64,000 nt of DNA from Oscheius sp. JU75. Taxonomy: Eukaryota > Nematoda > Chromadorea > Rhabditida > Rhabditidae. The stretch lies in NCBI GenBank assembly GCA_037178855.1, contig JASJZC010000007.1, forward strand, positions 6,882,001-6,946,000, written 5' to 3'. The notes below the pieces were generated by a model. The model was not told where the DNA came from and did no database searches. It saw nothing but the letters and a program-made list of their open reading frames with translations. Position 1 is the stretch's first letter. Each line of letters begins with the position of its first letter. Made by a program: the position numbers and the translations under genes. Of this stretch, positions 44,941-57,098 are shown piece after piece.

Positions 44941-46729
44941 ATGACCTACTATAAGAAGCTACTACATCTAATATGGATATCATTATGCGTGATGTGTCTA
45001 ATGATCACACAATTAGAAGGTCCGGGTATCTTGGTTTCTCGTGTAACGATACGAAAGTCATCATTAGCTCCTCTTCCAGCAGTACCTGGACGAAGAATAG
45101 TAAATTTTATGCACTTTTAGCTTTAAATCCCAGTTCAGGACATGTCAGAGGAATCAGAATTTAATTCAAGAGTTGCTATTGTAGAAGTGATTAGTGATAG
45201 ATGGAAAATTAATGAGTACAGGTGACGAAAATCCATCTTTGGCTTATGTATTCATCAAATTTTAAGAACGGCGATCGGATCTGTGCAATGCTATGCCGAG
45301 ATGAAGGGACACCACATGTATCTTTTGAATTTAATGGATCATATGGCAGTATGTGGACATCACAAAGATGTGCGTTTCCGCTTGAAATTGCGTGAAACTC
45401 CCAGTTTTGAAATAGAATATGATAGTTTTTTCAGTTCTTCTATAGGAGGCATTGTGCGGTTGCAAACTTACTGGAAAACACGAACCATGATTGGTATGTG
45501 TTCATCGACTCGGATATGGAACTTGTCAACCCCTTCAGGTACTTTGTTTTTCAAATGTAACCTCAAAAGTTCAGATCCTTTCGCGAGTTTATTGATGACA
45601 AACATGAAGTCTATTTATATGACCGCTTCTGGAACTGGGAGATTATGGCAGGCAAGAATATCAGAGAAGCCTTTTTCTTCTATCAGCTATTTCCAGGTTC
45701 TTACATCGTTAAAGGAACCAAATTCGGCAAAGCTTTTGTGCGCGGCTTTGCCAATTTTGAGTTTATACACCCGCAGATAGTCAATCACGGAACGGACAAT
45801 GGAGCGATTCAGGTGAATTGAGGAGCATTCATGAGACCCAAAACCTGGGACTGGATTCAGCTTTATTGTTTTCCAGGCCTATGTGGCGGAAGTTGTCCTT
45901 GGCGGACGCGACAAAATACACGAGTGTTGGAATATCTGGTATAATTCGAAGGGCTGGGACAATATGTTCGACCACGAGTGGTGCGTAAGAAAAGCCCTCG
46001 GAGCTGCTGAAGATCTCGGAAGGGTCAAAGTTTTCCGAAAAGTAGGTATCGTAGTAACGAGGAATAACTGTACTTTCAGGGAACGGCATGGGCTAGGGAC
46101 GGCGGGATCACTCAAGGCAAATGGTCCTTAGACTTCGATTTCCTCCTTCATGGCCGGAAAGAAAGCCAGAAGAAGGTCTGGACGGGTCGTTTGTAAGTGG
46201 TACTTTTCGAGATCTTGAACGACGAAACCAACTCGTGTAAGGGCATAGACAGAACGATAATGGTAGACTGAGACATCTAGTGGCTCCGCCGCTGATTTTG
46301 AAAGTCCAATATTTGAATCTTACTTATCAATGGCCAATAATATATGCGATGTCCTGTTCTACTTTTCAAAATTACTCTTGTTTTTATCTTTGCAATTTTC
46401 TCGTTTTCAGCCAGGGTGGCTGGTACGACACTCGTCTTCACCCACTTGACCTGGCTAAGTGTCACCTCGGAACCGAGGATTGGAAATTTAACGAGGATAT
46501 GCTAGTAAACAGGTAAAGAGAACTATTTTCTCCATTTTTCTTCATGTCCCTCATTTGTTTCAGATCGGTGATAGTGAAAAACTTAAAGGATAGCGCGCGA
46601 GGTATTGTTGGCTTTCTACGTGGAGTGTACATGAGAATCAACAAAACCGAAGTCATCGAAAATGATCTCAAGAACAACCATGATATCATTGATAGATTTT
46701 CTCTTTTCAATGAGACCGAAGAAATCTGA
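44941..46729 (+). CDS. DUF273 family type II membrane glycosyltransferase-like protein
   Basis: Ten exons (44941-45099, 45139-45221, 45267-45369, 45435-45538, 45575-45651, 45697-45812, 45877-46041, 46080-46192, 46411-46512, 46564-46729) give 395 residues. A short cytoplasmic end (MTYYKK) precedes a single hydrophobic anchor (residues about 8-24), as in Golgi enzymes. The catalytic-like region has AIGSVQCYAEMKGHHMYL, FYRRHCAVANLLE, the DxD-type motif in WYVFIDSDMELVNPF, WNWEIMAGSYIVKGT, and HGTDNGAI. These are the marks of the nematode-expanded DUF273 family, whose fold resembles GT-A transferases using nucleotide sugars and a metal. The substrate is unknown. The intron 45652-45696 starts with GC. 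Removing it restores the family's MAGxYxV stretch, while leaving it in would add 15 codons without a stop. Confidence 0.88.
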
Positions 46730-47753
46730 TATGGGTCCCTGATGCCAAGCAAAAACAACCATTACTGGTACTTTCTTGTAATTTGAGCTGTTTTTAAAGA
46801 GACTGGTGCTACTTTTCTTACCGTAGTAAATATTGTCACATTGTTGTTAAGGTACCTCAATTCTGACCTGTCGGTTATGTTTAGCCACAAGAATTATCGC
46901 TCTCGTAACAGCGATCGTACCTACCGATTACTCGACCTTCCTCACGCGAAGAGCCATCACCTGTTGGATCAGTTGGTAGGTCGACACACTAGTTCCTTAA
47001 ACGTGTTTGTGCTTTAGGAAAGAATGTATAAATATTCAACAGAGTGAATAATACGAAGTTAGATGTCAATGTAGGGTCTTGTCACAGAATCATGTGTTCT
47101 ACTGAATGTCAGTGATAACTGCTGAATCATTGAACAGAGCCAAAACAACATGAACGGATGAACTTTTGAAAGATCGAACTTGAGACCATAGCATTGTCGA
47201 AGACATCATACACTTTATTTCGACCGACAAAAAATAAGAACAGTTCGCAGTTGTATGATCATTTTTGACCCTCACTTGAAAAGATGTCCGAAGCTTCCTA
47301 TGGTCCTGATAAGGTTTCCCAGAAGACTGACAAATACTATTCTTCGACGGTTCATCTGTTCCAAATGTAGAAGACCTTTCATTTTTGATTTCTTTGACTT
47401 TCAGCATTGTTCTCCAGCATTCAGGTCTTAAAATGCTGGGTTTTAATGGTATGAATAGTTTGGCAAGCATTATTAGCCAAGTCTTCGAGCTGTTGATTCA
47501 CGGTGAAATGATCTGCAAACACATATTGCCCCCTCTGACGAACACTTATTACTACAGACGGCTTCAGCCCGGTCTCGGAGTACTAGACAAAAAATACCTC
47601 TATAATAGATCTGAAAAAGTATCCAAGTCTGATTAAACTGCCCACTGAGTGGTTTGCCAAGCAGCTTACCTGCGGTAGCGCTGAGCATGCGCAGTGGGCG
47701 GGGCTATGGCAATGCGGCAGCAGGGTCCGTTCATTCCTTGCAAGCAGAGAGCT
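46730..47753. other. Intergenic and promoter region of ncam-1
   Basis: No gene is supported. A 123-codon minus-strand open frame at 47099-47470 has no other evidence. Just upstream of ncam-1 a GC-rich stretch (about 47640-47705) contains the inverted pair TGCCCACTG / CAGTGGGC, possibly regulatory. Confidence 0.4.
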
Positions 47754-50700
47754 ATGCGCTCGCTATTAATTCTATTCTCTTTTATTACTTGCATATCAGG
47801 TAAGCTTTTCCTACTTTCATCTATCTTGTTATACGTTTTTCTATTTGTTTCTCCGTGAGGAAAACATCTCCAGGCTTCTCACTCTACATTTGTTTATTGC
47901 CAGTAGGTCTTCAACTGGGGGATAGACAAACTTGCACCCTAGAATTAATTCCAGGAGCAAGCTTTTCAATTGCTCTTGATTTCGAAACCCAGGGGACTAA
48001 CGAAAAAGAGAGAACCCCTTCCACTCGCGAACATTTACCAAAGGTCTTTTGACGAAAGATGAACCAGGCAGACGAACTCTGCAATTGTTTGTTAAAGTTT
48101 CTCGTCCTACCCTTTTAGCAGTTGATCAAATTCGCCCTTTTGTCCGTGTTTGCTCGACGTTCCGTTGCCGAAACCTGCACTTTCCGGAAGACTTCTTTGA
48201 ATAAATTAATTAGAAAGACTAGGGACTTCAAGTCCTATACCGTCTTTTCCGCGATTTTTTGCCATATGACTAAAGAAACTGACAAAGAGCTCGGTCAGCA
48301 GTCTGTCTTTGTCCCTTCGCGTGGCGTCGGTTTTTGTTTAGCCTCTGTGAGCATGGACAAACACTGATATCCTGGGACTTCGAAGAACACAACTGAGAAG
48401 AGGTTAATCTCTTGTCAAGTGTATGGGCTAAAAGACTTTGCGGTAGTCAGAATGGCATATTAGTGTGTGTATTAGGCGGCGCGCACTGACAAGGCTAAAC
48501 ACTTGACGGGAACAGTCTTGCTCTCTTGCGGACGTGGGTCGCCAAAACTCACAAGCTGTCGGAAATTAGCAGCTTCCGTAGAGATCAGCTACAAAGTTTC
48601 AAAATCTGGAGCCTCCCTCCTTTCAAAAACAGCCTTGGGATTAGATTTAGCGCCATAGGGGGAAAGACATAGATCAACTCAAAAAATGTGCCATCTTCAG
48701 CTTGGAATCTGACCCTCAGTCCTCATGGCGAGAGGCTTACAAATCGAAGGAGTGGCGATAATTTTCTCGTCGTGTGCAAAGTGAAGGAATATAATGGAGC
48801 TGCTAGTGACGTGAAAGTTGACTGGTTCAGAAACGGAAACAAAGTGGCACGACTCGGAAGGTAATTCATCTCTTCATATGGACACGTCCGAGACATTTTT
48901 CTAGCGTAATGACCATCAACACTCCTTACTCGAATCAGCTTCTCATCAATCGTCCCAAGACAACCGACGGAGGTGTCTATGTGTGCAAAGCGGAGGTGGA
49001 AGGCGAGACACGAGAAGTCAGTGCTGAAATCTCTTTTGTTGGTAAGTAGTCTCTTCGAACTTTCCGTAATCTCGGGTGCGTGTGTTTCTCGGCTTTTGTG
49101 CCATAACAGTTCCGCTAATGAACGCACGTCTCATTAGAGAAATGTGGGCTAGACAAACAAGTTGGTCCGCTGCCGGCATGTCACAGGTCAAGGTGGCAAA
49201 ATTGCGGACCATGCCATGTGGAATAGGAGCCAACCAATAGGGTCCACTCCAATTAGGGCATCCTCAAAGAGACAGAGCGCCCTCGTCTCGTGAAACTTGG
49301 GGGCTCATTCCATGAGATTTCAGATCCTCCCAAGTTTGTCGAGCCCGAGACCGAACAGCACCCCGAGGAGGGAACAACGGCCGAAATCAGATGCAAAGTG
49401 GAAGGCGATGAAGGACTTGAAGTTTTCTGGCAGTTCAATGGACTGACCCTCGATGAAAGTGAGTTCAAGCAAACAATTAGATCCGTTCTGCAATATGTTC
49501 GATCGATCATCCTCTCGATCTCATTACGCAACAGTAGCTTGACGCAAGCGCTGAAGAGCTCTGCCTGAAAGGTCGCCGCCTTCTACTGTTTCTCTTTTCG
49601 GAACGATGGGAAAACCTCAAGTGAAGACCCATTAGCGCAGATCCTAAAGCGATATCACATTTCAAAATGCCCAAATGCTTAAACAGCCCACACTATTTGT
49701 GTTGCTGTATAAAAAGTCGCATTTGCTGTTTGGTTTCTGCCCTCTGTGTTAAGTGGGGGTAATCCCTGGGTCAAGCTCGTAAGCTAGTATCATCAGTTAC
49801 GAGCAGCCGTTTTCTCCTACTCTCCGAGAAAAGTCTGCTAGACCATGAAGACGGCCTGAGAGCGGCAGAAAGGGGGATGAGACAATGGCATCCGGACGCT
49901 TTTGGACTGACCGCCTTTGTCCCCCGTTCGAATGGTATTCATTGTACCGACCACCCACGATTTGCATATTGAAGCAGGCAACTAGCTATCAATTAGGAGG
50001 CGCTGACCAACACCTTAGGCTATTCACGTTACTGCTGCGGGACACAGTTGCAATATGTCGGGTTCAGTTTAAAGAAGAAGACCATATGATTTGCATATTT
50101 ATGGGGGTCAAGCAATCGTCGTCTAATCCTTTGTGCGACGATTACAGGGCGGCGATTGCCATCTGTCTTCGAAAGGCTTTGTGTTGCGTGAACGCAGATT
50201 TTGCTTCATTGTGGCCAGATTTCGAGGATAAGTCAATTAGAAGAGCCAGCAGAACCGCTGTTTGAAATTCGAGCCAACTGCCTAATCTGTGGTGTGTGTC
50301 TTTGCTATGTGGCCCGTGAATACGTGGGAACGCTTATCCTGCAACCGACCGTTCTAAAGATATCGCGGAAGAGCGAGAGGACACCAGCTAGACAAACTGC
50401 CACTGTATTTGAGTTGCGCAACAGAAAGAAGGCTCATTGATTTGGCTGTGGCAAAATTTTTTTAGGGGTACCCCCCTTGTTTGCGCTGGGCTAGGTTTCA
50501 TCCTAAAAACCGTTGGCCAACAAACGGTCCTCCCACTTGGTTCGAGTATCTCATTTCACGGGAAAGAGCAATTAGGAAAAAAGTTATAGGCTCTCCAAGA
50601 GGATACGATTTCACCGATGACAAGCAGACCCTTGTTATCCAGAACTATAATTCTAAAAAGGATGACGGTGTCTACTACTGCAATGCAGCCCAGTACAGCT

Positions 50701-53700
50701 CGTTTGAGACTCTTACCATCAATGTGTCTGGATACTGTAAGTATCTATAAAAACGAGTCTGATTCAACTATTTAGCTCGACCGGTGATTACTGTCTTCGA
50801 CATCCCAGAGAACGGCCGTGGCTTCGAGGGACACAGCGCTCAACTCAAGTGTGGGGCTGTCGGCAAACCGCAGCCGACCTACAAGTGGCTGAACCAGGTA
50901 GGAATCACACATAGAGTAAATAGGCTCAGACGGATTCAGTGATCCTCGTAAAGTGGCCAGGAGGGACCCTCCTTCGCATTCCTGGGAGTCTATTATCGCG
51001 CGATGCGGGTGTTCGCGGTGATTGAATCGTATGGCTCTCAATATCCCGCGGGAAAACGCTTTCAGACGCGCAAGTTATTCATACTTATGCACTAAGAGAG
51101 ATGCAATCGATGCCCACGACAAGCGCACATTACTCCGTAGTGGAAGGAAATAAATGGAAGTGTGTCCATTCCCCCGGGAAGCGTAGGATTCTGACAGCGA
51201 TCAGGTCAAATGACGACTGTTTGACGCGTTTTTCGGGCATATGTTGCCGCAGTCTTTATTGTTTACCATCGCAGCCATTAGGCTTTCGCAGACTCTTACC
51301 ATATGCAGTCTTCGAGGTAGGGGCTTTTTTATGAAGGGTGGTCATTTTTAGGCCTCGACCATCTGTTGAGCTGCAAAACAGATTTACACCTATCATATGC
51401 AAATCGGGCGCGACTGAGATTGGTGCTGGGGATGTCTCCATCTGTCAGTAGGACCATGAATAATAGTTGGGCACACCTGGCTGACGATCTGCGCACCGAG
51501 ACAAAGCGTCGCGTGCTCCTGAAAGGTCATCAGCGTGCCTAACCTAAACGGTAAAATGGTCACGCTATGTGACGATCAGGGTCATGTCAACGGTTCTGTA
51601 TACTCGGTAGTTGACTATGGGGAACGCGAGCTCTGAGCGATAGCATACATAGTTTTTAAAAAAGAGTCAAATGGGCAGTTGCTATGCGACCCGCTATTTT
51701 TGTCCATTTACAAGCAATTTGGAACCCCCACTGGTTGTATCTTATTGTTTCTGTTTCCGCTTGGTTTCTCAGCCGACCCAAATGGTGGGGATTATCCTAT
51801 GCCCCGACAGGGGCTGACCCTGTTGTCACCTCGTTGATGAATTAATCTCATCTGGATAACTTACAGGAGGGAGAAGAGATCGAGAACTCTGATAAGCACA
51901 GTGTCGAAGATGGACTCCTGGTCATTGAGTCTCTTTCGTCCGAGGATGCTGGAGCCTACAAGTGCATCGCCTCCAATGCTATCGGAAACGACAGCAAGTC
52001 TGAAGAGATCACCGTTTTCTGTAAGCTAACTCGAAGGGAAAAACTAATTTTGCATTTTCAGTGAAGCCAAGGATTGAGCGCATGGTCGACATCACCAAAA
52101 AAACGAACGAAAATGTGGAAATCGTCTGCAGATACAGCGGAGAAGGAGACTTGAAAGCCAAATTCGTTTTTGAGGATCAGGAATACGCTGTAAGTGTTTT
52201 GTTTTTCATATTTACAAGGGATCTTCAGGTGATTGAGGAGGAAGAAGCCACCACTGCTGGAGGTACCAGCCAAGAAGTCGAGCCTGAATCTGCCGAAGAA
52301 GAAACAGAAGCTACTACTGAAGCTGCAGAGGAGGAAGGTGGCGCTGACGAGAAGGAAGCCAGTAAGGAGACCTCCACGGCCGAAGCTGCCAGAACATCTG
52401 TTGAAGACGATGAGGAAGATAAAGAGACTACTCTGGCTCCTTCAGCTGAGTTGGATGAGGCCTCTGAAGAGAAACACGGTGATAATGAAGAGGATCCCGA
52501 GGAAGAGGAGGAGAACACCAGGTGGAAGAGAGTAAGTACTCCAATTATCTAGTAACTAGCCAGGCTGGCGCCTTTGAAAACCACTCTGGCGCCAAAAATC
52601 GCACGTAGTTAATTGTCGCAGCGCGGCGATGATATGCAAATGACATGTTGCGCTCCAGGTTGACACATCTGGACGGGATTACAGTAATGATCGGGTTTTG
52701 TGGGAGAGACAAGAGGGATGTACAACCTTGACTCAGTGACTCAAACTATAGCGTACATTTTCAGTACGTCACTGATGTCACCTCCGACCGAGTCAGTGTC
52801 CGCGCCGAAGGCAACTCGCTCATCTTGACTGTGAGTCAGCTGTCCTTGGAAGATGCTGGAGCCTACAAATGTCTGGTCAAAAACGAGGCTGGAACCTCGA
52901 ACAGAACTGCCAATCTGGCAATCACTCGTATGTTTTGAACTCCTGATTTTAAACACATTTTTTTTTTCAGACGCCCCGGTACTCAAGTCCTCTTCCGACG
53001 AGACTGTGCGCTCTTACGAGGGACACACTGCTACCATCTACTGTGAGGTGTCTGCTGTCCCTGAGGTCAAGTGGACATGGTATAGAGATGGAGATGAGGT
53101 AGTTTTTTCTTTTATTAAATCAACTCTTTTTCTATAGGTCGAAGCAGATGGAACTGCGGTGATCATTGACAGAACTGGCTCTACTACCCGTCTCACTTTT
53201 GACAGCAAGAAGGGGGCCAACTATGGTGTCTACAAGTGCAAGGCTGACAACGGAATCGGTGAGATGACTCACGAGATGAGGGTTATTGAAATAGGTAAGT
53301 GGCTCAGATAGTCGTAAAAGATCGTAAAACGTTATAGTTGCACCTGGCGCACCAATTGGTCTTGATTGCAAGCAGCTCGTGTATCCCAACTACGGAAAAT
53401 GCTTTATCAGTGAAGGAACCTACGAAGACGAGGCCTCCGAGCCTTCCGAGATCGAATTCCAAGTTGCCAAACTTGATGATGTCAATGCCAACTTTAATTG
53501 GGAGAGTGCTCAAATCTTCAGGGTCGACTACGGTAAATATTCTCTTCCGATATCAAAAACAACTTTTCAGACTCGAAGGGAATGGCCGTCCCTAACCTCG
53601 AGCCTAGTACACAGTATCAGGTCCGTGCCAAGGCCATCAACGAAGCCGGCGACTCCGATTTCATTGAGCCCGTGAACATGGAAACTACTGAGCCCTGGGT

Positions 53701-54368
53701 TCCATCCGCTCCTGAAGATGTCGAAATGGACTGTCAGGAAAGCTGTACCGTCTCCTGGTCCAAGCCTAACGATCACGGCTCCGAAATCACTGGATATCAA
53801 GTCACCGTTGGAGAACTGGTGAAGAGAGAAGAGACTGGAGAGGTATTGCGATGTCAAGCCACAAAATGACAACCTTTTTAGCTCGTTCCTTCCGGAGCCA
53901 AGGATTTCACTGTTTCCGTCCAGTCTGAAGACATGTCGGTCCAGATCAACGGAATCAAGCCGCACTCTTTCTACAGAGTTTCTGTCGTTGCTGTCAACAC
54001 TGTTGGAGCTGGAGATCACACAACGATCGACAAGGAGACTGATGGCTAGAACTTTTTTTTAAAAGAATCGACAAGAATGTTTACAGACAATCCGACGGAA
54101 CTGTGTGAATCCAAATGGGACCTCACCAAATGCGCTATTGCCGGTGGTGTGGCTCTGCTTCTTTTGTTCTTTGTGATCGATGTCATTTGTTGCAAAGTCA
54201 ACCAGTGTGGTCTGTTGGCTTGCATCTGCTTCAACTGCTGTGGTCGTGGTGACTCCAACCGCAAAGAAAGGGATCTCGAGACCGGGAGGTGAGACATTCT
54301 TTATTACATTCTAACAAATATTTTTGAGGGGAGAGTCCGGTCGACTTTTGGACAGCCAAGCGAGGTAA
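47754..54368 (+). CDS. ncam-1: NCAM/FasII homolog: five Ig, two FnIII, one TM, short tail
   Basis: Seventeen exons give 883 residues: 47754-47799 (signal peptide MRSLLILFSFITCIS), Ig1 48701-48860 + 48905-49041, Ig2 49324-49458 + 50590-50736, Ig3 50776-50897 + 51867-52020, Ig4 52062-52189 + 52229-52531 + 52765-52927, Ig5 52971-53098 + 53138-53294, FnIII 53338-53532, 53571-53842, 53882-54044, TM and tail 54087-54288 + 54329-54368. Each Ig has the Cys, Trp and DxGxYxC marks. The membrane-proximal part VIDVICCKVNQCGLL aligns with vertebrate NCAM (VDITCYFLNKCGL), then DLETGR matches KDMEEGK. NCAMs are homophilic adhesion molecules of neurons and muscle. Exon 9 is a 101-codon acidic insert. The last-but-one intron (54045-54086) starts with GC and has a stop codon at once if retained. 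Two introns are near 1 kb. An in-frame ATG at 47706 could extend the leader. Confidence 0.92.
49459..50589 (+). other. Large ncam-1 intron between the Ig2 exons
   Basis: 1,131 bp, long for this genome. It has a GT donor and an ATAG acceptor. Open frames inside (for example 49885-50265) show no domain. It and the 969-bp intron at 50898-51866 may carry splicing or enhancer elements. Confidence 0.6.
50898..51866 (+). other. Large ncam-1 intron between the Ig3 exons
   Basis: 969 bp with a GT donor and TTACAG acceptor. No nested gene or repeat was found by eye. Confidence 0.6.
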
Positions 54369-54708
54369 ATCTGTGTGGAGAGAAGGCTTTATGTCCGTCA
54401 GTTTTGTGCAATAATTGCTGCCGTCGTCTCCCTGTGGTGCATTTTTGTCTCTGGGTGTCATCATAATTCTTCTAGTTTTCAGCCAAAAAAGTTATCTACT
54501 TCCCCTACAAACCACCGTCTAGTAACTATTCCCCCTTTTAAGTGAAAATACCTAGATCAACTAAAAAAACTCATGTTCTCGTGTCCAATATAGTCACTTT
54601 GCTCTAATTGCCACAAATAGTGTTACTGTCTCTATCCAGCCCTCCCCTTCTAAAATTGGACGTGCTCGGGTCCCACATATTTTGTTGTGATTTTTCACTT
54701 ATGTTCAT

Positions 54709-54714
54709 AATAAA
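54709..54714 (+). terminator. Poly(A) signal of ncam-1
   Basis: AATAAA about 340 bp after the stop codon and 130 bp before the next gene's ATG on the same strand. Confidence 0.6.
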
Positions 54715-54844
54715 TTTTGTTGCTCTCAAGTCTAGCCATCCTCTTCAAGTGACCCCTGAATGCGTAACTTTGGACCTCGACTGAGCAGCTGGCAATCGCA
54801 GTGTAACCCGCCACCAGTGGGACAACTCTTAGCATATCTGCCAG

Positions 54845-56901
54845 ATGCAATTCACACCGTTCTGGCTCATTTTATCGTTGATCACATGCTCTACTGCTAT
54901 TCCGACTAGAGAGTTTAAAGTCAAGAAGGGCAAATTTTTCACTTATACTTTGCATTCGGCATCTCTCTTCAATCAAACAGGTGAGTCTCTTTGCTTAACG
55001 ATTTTTCAAGCTTTAACCTCAACAAAAGTTTGACTTTGAAAACGAAGGTGATAATATCCTTCTTTCAAGCAATTCATGGTACTTTAGCTGGGATTTTTAC
55101 AGTTATATTTTAGTTCCTGTTAAATGGTCCGCTACAATCAAAGGCCGACCAGCTCTGCCTCAATGGCTTCATGTACTTCATTCTAAGCACGCTCCTCTAG
55201 CGTATTTAATTGGTTAGTTCACTCCTACGGATAAAAAATGTGACTTTTGGTACAGGAACTCCTGTGACTTCTGCCCGTACAGTCACTGTCCACATTTTAG
55301 CCAAACGACAAGATACCTTTGCCAGCCAAGACATGTACATAATCTTTTCTTTGGAAGAAGATGATAAGTATTCATTAAAGTTGTTAACATTTGATTGTTC
55401 AGAAGGTTTTACCAAGTCAACTACTCAAACCATTGATCTGACCATCAAGAACATTGATGCGGAAGAGTTCGTGGACGATAGATCTGGCTTGATAAGTGAG
55501 CTATTTGATCAAAACTTATTCAAAATCTAGAAAAACTTGAACAGTCAGTATCTGACACTTTCCGGGGGAAACTTGTCAATCCCTACATTTTCAACATTCA
55601 AAACGAGGCTTCCATCGAGAAAATGCAGAGTCTCAGATGGGAAAAGTTCGGGTAAGAAATGTTTATATTCATTTTCAACTTTAACAGGAGCAACAATCAG
55701 CCGACTGACCTATCTTCACAAACTAAAGGGTATTCAAAATTTTGACTCATGTAGGATTGCTTCCGCTTATATTTAGCATGTGGCAGAGATTTGTAGAGCT
55801 AAACATGTTAAGGTTTTTTTGCTTATTTGCTCTCACGGATATTGAAGCCTTCGTCGCAAGCGGTTTCAATGACTATGTGATCATTTCTTCTTTCAGGTCA
55901 ATCGTGTCTATCGGGACTCAACGAGGCTTCTACCCGAACGTTTATAGCCTCGTTCAGAACCTCCGTGCTAATCCGAACTATTGCAAAAAGGCCAATCAAG
56001 TCATTGTAAACCGCTTTTTCGCACCGTCGTTTCAAATTGATTGGTGTCGGACGCAGCTGGTAGATTTGAGAAATTCACACAACTAATAAGATCTTTTCAG
56101 AAGAACATCACGTTGTTGCACGAGTTCGTAGAGCTTGAAGCTCAAAAAAACACTGTTGCACCAGTTGAAATTGATCAGGTATTTGACATTCTCACAATCA
56201 AATTTGAAACTTTTTAGAGTCTACCTCCCACCCCACCTTCTGATTATTATACGGATAAAGGAGGATGGTGGTATTTTGGACTGATCTTCCCAGCTTTCGG
56301 TTTCATCGCCTTCATCGTTTTACTCATTCTCACTTACATCTTTTTTGGAAAGAGAACGGGCCAGGATCACAGGGACAGAAATACCCCCAAGTACCTTTTT
56401 AAGCATTTTTTAAAGGTGTAGTGTTCAGAGAACAACTGGAAGAGTTCATCTGTGTTCGTGAAAGTCAACGCCATCTTCGAGAGCTCTCAGTTCAACGACA
56501 ACTTCTGTTGATGTCTACAGATAGAGACAACTCTGCGGTTCCAACAGGTAAGCTACTTTGACTACCCGTTTTCATACCAATGAATGGTAAGGAATAAAAT
56601 CTCGAAACTTTTCAGGAATACACTCATTCCTGCAACCAAAAAGCAGAGCGCCCACCAGTTTCAGTGGATCAACTAGATTCAGTAAAAGTGCAAGTCGACT
56701 CAATGAGCCTACAGCAGGTAGGGACGACATTTACCTATAAGTTTTTCAATAGTTGTACCAGAAGAAGCTCTGGAAAACGTTCCAGTTGGAAAGCAAACTG
56801 TGGCAGAAGCTGCGAAACAGTGTGGAAGTTCGCTACATCTCTATCGAAATCCTCTTGACACTGAATCGGATGAAGACAATGAATCGGATAGTTTGGAATA
56901 G
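54845..56901 (+). CDS. sgca-1: Alpha/epsilon-sarcoglycan
   Basis: Eleven exons (54845-54980, 55114-55212, 55256-55495, 55531-55651, 55688-55729, 55897-56059, 56101-56178, 56218-56390, 56429-56547, 56616-56717, 56753-56901) give 473 residues, close to the 437 of human SGCE. A signal peptide (FWLILSLITCSTA) precedes a cadherin-like region (LPQWLHVLHSKHAPLAYLIG), a middle domain, then the conserved ending FQIDWCRTQL (vertebrate FYIDWCKISLV). The single TM lies at about 308-336 after SDYYTDKGGWW. The tail of about 130 residues is Ser-rich and ends in an acidic stretch. In muscle the sarcoglycans form a complex that steadies the dystrophin-glycoprotein complex. C. elegans has one alpha/epsilon-type gene. 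The start is 130 bp after the ncam-1 poly(A) signal. Exon 4 reads in two frames but only the frame used here joins with canonical sites on both sides. Confidence 0.87.
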
Positions 56902-57098
56902 TCTAATATAGAACAGTTTGTTTATTCATTTACTTGTTTGATATTGCAAGATTAAAAAGTCATACGAATTCTTCGGGCTTGAATGTGAAAAGCACCTCTA
57001 AACCGATAGAGATAGAAATAGGGAAAGGCTCTTACCTGCATTTTCATCAACGTGAACAGAATACGAGTTACTGGCTGCAAATACATGACGGATGAAGA

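Noticed and set aside
47099..47470. 123-codon minus-strand open frame upstream of ncam-1
   Set aside because: No signal peptide, domain or splice partner. It lies in probable promoter sequence.
52225..52518. Open frame of 97 codons, Ser-rich, minus strand
   Set aside because: It is the antisense shadow of the Glu-rich ncam-1 exon at 52229-52531.
55732..55896. Reading through this sarcoglycan segment as coding, with a hydrophobic stretch
   Set aside because: Splicing from 55729 to 55897 keeps the frame and aligns with the vertebrate sarcoglycan order, while reading through uses another frame in the exon before.
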